DNA of 64,000 nucleotides from assembly GCF_030129945.1 (NCBI RefSeq), contig NZ_JARRAF010000006.1:124001-188000 (forward strand), written 5' to 3'. The notes under the pieces were generated by a model. It was not told the origin of the DNA, ran no database searches, and saw only the letters and a program-made list of their open reading frames with translations. The position numbers and the translations under genes are program-made. Positions 60,898 to 64,000 of this stretch are shown in pieces; position 1 is the stretch's first letter, and each line of letters begins with the position of its first letter. Source of the stretch: Parachitinimonas caeni. GTDB taxonomy: Bacteria > Pseudomonadota > Gammaproteobacteria > Burkholderiales > Chitinimonadaceae.

Positions 60898-63437
60898 GTG
60901 TTCCCCCTCTGAGCCGGGGGCTGCTGCCACAGCTGGCATGGGCAGCACTGCGGGCACAACCCGGCCGCAGCTTGTCCTGCCTGCTGGCGATTCTGATCGG
61001 CGTAGCGCTCGGCTACGCCATTCATCTCATCAACCATTCGGCAGTCAGTGAGTTCAGTCGCGCCACCAGCGCCATCAGCGGCGCGGCAGATCTCAGCTTG
61101 CGTGGCAAATTGCCTGACGCCCTGTATGCCGGGCTGGCGCGCGATCCGGCGGTGGCAGTGGCCAGCCCGATGCTGGAAGTCATGGCCAGCCTGCCTGGGC
61201 AGCGCCAACCTTTGCATCTGCTGGGGGTGGATGCGCTGAAAGCCGGCCAGGTGTCGCCACGCCTGATCGGGCAGCCCGAGGCCGTTGTCGAGACGGGTAC
61301 GCAACCTTCCGGACTGGCTTTGCTTGAGCAGGACGCGATTTTTCTGTCTCCCGCAGCCCGCCAATGGCTGGGTGTGAAGGTGGGGGACTTCATGACTGTG
61401 CAGATCGGCCTGCAGGATGTGCGCTGGCGGGTTGCGGGGCATCTGCCAGCGGCTGGTGCTGGCCAGCGCCTGGGCGTCATCGACATCGCGGCGGCACAAT
61501 GGCGGCTGCATCGGCCTGGGGAGCTCAGTCGCATCGACATCAAGCTGAAAGCGGGGGCGGAGGCGCGGGCGCTGCAGCAACGCTGGCAGGCCAGAATACC
61601 GGCAGGCGCACGCTTTGAAACTCCCGAGCTGGCCGAGCAACGTAGCGCCGATATGTCGCGGGCCTATCGTGTGAATTTGACGGTGCTGGGCCTTGTGGCC
61701 TTGTTTACTGGCAGTTTTCTGGTGTTCTCGACCCAGATCCTCAGTCTGCTGCGCCGGCGTAGCCAGCTGGCCTTGTTGCGCGTGCTGGGATTACGCCGCG
61801 ACGAGCTGGTCAGGCTGGTGCTGCTTGAAGCTATCCTGCTTGGTGGTCTGGGCTCGGCGCTGGGGATTGCGGCGGGGCTGGGGCTGGCCAGTGTCGCATT
61901 GCAGCTCATGGGCGGGGATCTTGGCGGGGGCTTCTTCAACGGTGTCAGCCCCAGCTTGCAGGTCGAGCCCGTTGCCATGCTGGGGTTTTTTGGATTGGGA
62001 TTGCTGGCCACGCTGGCGGGGAGTCTGTTTCCGACTCTGGAAGCTGCCAAAGCAAGACCTGCCCGTGCGCTCAAGGCGGGCGATGAAGAAAGTGTGCTCG
62101 AAAAGGCCCGCAGATTCTGGCCAGGGGTAATCCTGTTCGGATTGGCGGCCCTGCTGTTGCAATGCGGCCCGATCGGCGAATTGCCCATTCCCGGTTACGC
62201 CGCCATTGCCTGCGTGCTGGTAGGCGCCCTGTGGCTGATGCCCTGGCTGGCCGGGCAGCTGCTGGGGCTGATTCCCCAAAGCTGGCGCCAAAGCCCGATT
62301 GCCGGCCTTGCTTTGACCCAGCTGAAGGAAGCACCCGGTTACGCGGGCGTCGGGCTGGCCGGGATACTCAGCAGCTTCAGCCTGATGGTGGCGATGGCGA
62401 TCATGGTGGCGAGTTTTCGCGTATCGGTTATCGACTGGCTCGACCATCTTCTGCCGGCTGATTTGTATCTACGTACCGCCAGCAATGGCGAGACGGCTTT
62501 CCTGTCGGCGGCTGATCAAGCACTGATCCGTGCGACACCGGGGCTGACGCGCGTCGAGTTCTCGCGTTTGCAGTGGATCAGCCTGGATGCGCAACGCCCT
62601 GCCGTGGCGCTGGTTGCCCGTTCCTTCGACGTTACAGCGGCAGACAGGCATCTGCCACTGGTTGATGCCATTACGCCCCTGTCATCCGGGGCAACACCGG
62701 TCTGGGTCAGTGAGGCGATTGTCGATCTTTACGGCATCCGCCCTGGCCAGACCCTGGCATTGCCGCTGGCAGGACGCCAGGTGCCAGTCACCGTTGCAGG
62801 GGTCTGGCGCGACTATGTGCGGCAGCAAGGGTCGGTGGTACTGACCCTCAAGGATTACCAACGGCTGACCGGTGATCTGAATGCCAACGATGCGGCTTTG
62901 TGGCCAGCGCCAAGCGTGAGCGCGACGATGCTGGAAGCCGCTTTGCGGCGGCAGCTGCCACGGGGTGATCGCCTGGAATTTGCCGAGCGCGGCACCATCC
63001 GCCAGATCAGCCTGACAATATTCGACCGCAGCTTCGCCGTGACCTATCTGCTTGAAGCGGTGGCGGTGCTGGTGGGCTTGCTGGGAATCGGCGTCAGTTT
63101 TGGCGGGCAGGCGCTGGCGCGGCTGCGCGAATTCGGCATGCTGCGACATATTGGCTATCGGCAGCGCGACATCGACCAGCTGCTGGCATTAGAAGGCGCC
63201 TTGCTGGCGAGCCTGGGGGTTGTTGCGGGTTTGGTGTTGGGATGGTTGATCAGCCAGATTCTGATCCGGGTTATCAATCCGCAGTCATTCCACTGGAGCA
63301 TGCAGACCAGCATTCCGTGGACCATGCTGCTGACCATTTCGGCAGTGCTGGTGGGCCTGTCGGCGCTGACTGCCGTGTGGGCAGGCCGGCGGGCGCTTGC
63401 CGTCGGTGCGATCCGCGCCGTAAAGGAGGACTGGTAA
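60894..63437 (+). CDS. FtsX-like ABC permease
   Basis: This 847-residue protein has an N-terminal span, a large periplasmic domain, a group of FtsX/MacB-type spans near residues 265-400 (LTVLGLVALFTGSFLVFSTQ, LVLLEAILLGGLGSALGIAA), a second periplasmic domain and C-terminal spans (YLLEAVAVLVGLLGIGVSFG, TMLLTISAVLVGLSALTAVW). This duplicated layout is typical of permeases paired with a LolD-like ATPase and an AttH/lipocalin-like protein. Its stop overlaps the next start (TAATG). Confidence 0.9.
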   Translation: MSVPPLSRGLLPQLAWAALRAQPGRSLSCLLAILIGVALGYAIHLINHSAVSEFSRATSAISGAADLSLRGKLPDALYAGLARDPAVAVASPMLEVMASLPGQRQPLHLLGVDALKAGQVSPRLIGQPEAVVETGTQPSGLALLEQDAIFLSPAARQWLGVKVGDFMTVQIGLQDVRWRVAGHLPAAGAGQRLGVIDIAAAQWRLHRPGELSRIDIKLKAGAEARALQQRWQARIPAGARFETPELAEQRSADMSRAYRVNLTVLGLVALFTGSFLVFSTQILSLLRRRSQLALLRVLGLRRDELVRLVLLEAILLGGLGSALGIAAGLGLASVALQLMGGDLGGGFFNGVSPSLQVEPVAMLGFFGLGLLATLAGSLFPTLEAAKARPARALKAGDEESVLEKARRFWPGVILFGLAALLLQCGPIGELPIPGYAAIACVLVGALWLMPWLAGQLLGLIPQSWRQSPIAGLALTQLKEAPGYAGVGLAGILSSFSLMVAMAIMVASFRVSVIDWLDHLLPADLYLRTASNGETAFLSAADQALIRATPGLTRVEFSRLQWISLDAQRPAVALVARSFDVTAADRHLPLVDAITPLSSGATPVWVSEAIVDLYGIRPGQTLALPLAGRQVPVTVAGVWRDYVRQQGSVVLTLKDYQRLTGDLNANDAALWPAPSVSATMLEAALRRQLPRGDRLEFAERGTIRQISLTIFDRSFAVTYLLEAVAVLVGLLGIGVSFGGQALARLREFGMLRHIGYRQRDIDQLLALEGALLASLGVVAGLVLGWLISQILIRVINPQSFHWSMQTSIPWTMLLTISAVLVGLSALTAVWAGRRALAVGAIRAVKEDW

Positions 63438-64000
63438 TGCGAGTGTGGCTAGGGTTGATCGTGCTGGGAGTCTTCGGGTTGACCAAGGCTGTCGCCGCAG
63501 AGTTTGCGCCCGTGGTGCCGGGGGTGGCTTTGCAGTTTCCGCGTGACTTTGGCGCGCACCCGGCTTTCAAAACCGAATGGTGGTATCTGACCGGCTGGCT
63601 CAAACTGCCAGACGGCAAGCCGGCCGGTTTTCAAGTGACTTTCTTTCGCTCGGCGACCGGTCTGGCCGGCGACAACCCCAGTGCCTTTGCGCCACGCCAG
63701 CTGATATTCGGCCACGCGGCCTTGAGCGATGGCCGAAGTGGCCGGTTTCTACACGAGCAGAAAATAGCCCGTGCCGGCCTTGGGCTGGCCGAGGCGGCAG
63801 AGGGAAATACCCAGGTCAGCATCGACGACTGGCAGCTGTTTCGCCAACCGGATGGCCGTTACCAGACGCGCATCGTTAGCCCTTCATTTGAATACCAGTT
63901 CACCTTGGCGCCCAGCCAGCCCCTTTTGCTGCAAGGCGAAGCGGGTTTCAGCCGCAAGGGGCGTGCCCCAGGGCAGGCCAGCTATTACTACAGCGAACCC
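63437..64000 (+). CDS. AttH/CrtC-type lipocalin-like protein, 3' end cut by window edge
   Basis: The first 188 codons encode a signal peptide (MRVWLGLIVLGVFGLTKAVA) and the start of a carotenoid 1,2-hydratase/AttH-like domain: FPRDFGAHPAFKTEWWYLTG, GFQVTFFRSATG, LIFGHAALSDGRSGRFLHEQ and PGQASYYYSEP. The TEWWYLTG and YYYSEP blocks are typical. It forms an operon with the ABC ATPase and permease, as in att-type systems, and probably acts as a periplasmic or surface lipid-binding partner. Confidence 0.85.
   Translation, partial: MRVWLGLIVLGVFGLTKAVAAEFAPVVPGVALQFPRDFGAHPAFKTEWWYLTGWLKLPDGKPAGFQVTFFRSATGLAGDNPSAFAPRQLIFGHAALSDGRSGRFLHEQKIARAGLGLAEAAEGNTQVSIDDWQLFRQPDGRYQTRIVSPSFEYQFTLAPSQPLLLQGEAGFSRKGRAPGQASYYYSEP

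Overview
The window looks like a chromosomal segment of a betaproteobacterium, most like the Neisseriales/Chromobacteriaceae. I judge this from gene content and synteny (rpsT divergent from murJ, map next to glnD, mltG near tmk, a fabI-type reductase/phosphotransacetylase/acetate kinase cluster, a YjfB-type protein), not from a database search. No rRNA, tRNA, CRISPR array, transposase or replication origin was found.

Layout. 1-7.4 kb: an alpha/beta hydrolase cut by the window edge, a small hypothetical gene, a fabI-pta-ackA operon preceded by a perfect FNR/ANR box, rpsT, murJ, an LprI-type secreted protein and a GNAT. 7.5-15.4 kb: one-carbon metabolism, with gcvT-TPR-gcvH-gcvP on the minus strand divergent from sdaA. 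15.4-19.7 kb: repeat elements around a DGC-domain protein, a secreted SUKH-like protein, a DUF3616/isochorismatase pair and a small membrane protein. 20.2-25.7 kb: two tandem secreted RCC1-repeat proteins, each with 14 repeats. 25.8-30.8 kb: glyA and small housekeeping or hypothetical genes. 30.8-37.0 kb: an eight-gene minus-strand operon carrying a subset of type IVB (Dot/Icm, IncI Tra/Trb-like) secretion genes: dotD, dotC, dotB, an M15-like peptidase, icmT, icmP/dotM, a DsbC-like protein and a hypothetical protein. 37.3-46.1 kb: hypotheticals, an acyl-CoA ligase, a YjfB protein, a DinG-family helicase, mltG, an amino-acid-binding protein, tmk and a DUF2493/SLOG protein. 46.2-49.2 kb: a hybrid histidine kinase cut at its 5' end, abutting an opposite-strand fragment of a solute-binding protein. 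49.2-53.0 kb: two proteins with unrelated N-termini that share a membrane-anchored pilin-like C-terminal domain, then an SPFH/ribbon-helix-helix pair. 53.1-64 kb: glnD, GNAT, map, an ATP-grasp protein, an AHSA1/ArsR pair and an ABC transporter with a lipocalin-like partner cut by the right edge.

The glycine/serine genes (gcvT, gcvH, gcvP, sdaA, glyA) form a functional theme within 20 kb. The pta-ackA operon, with its FNR site, suggests an overflow or anaerobic acetate route.

The most striking non-genic feature is a dense family of palindromic elements whose ends read TAGGYKCTGTTGACG. At least a dozen whole or partial copies occur. A second, unrelated palindromic element starts with CTAGCAGCCTGTCGG. 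Complete copies are flanked by TA inside a YTAG site, and four genes have their TAG stop codon formed exactly at an element boundary. One copy supplies codons to the C-terminus of the DGC protein.
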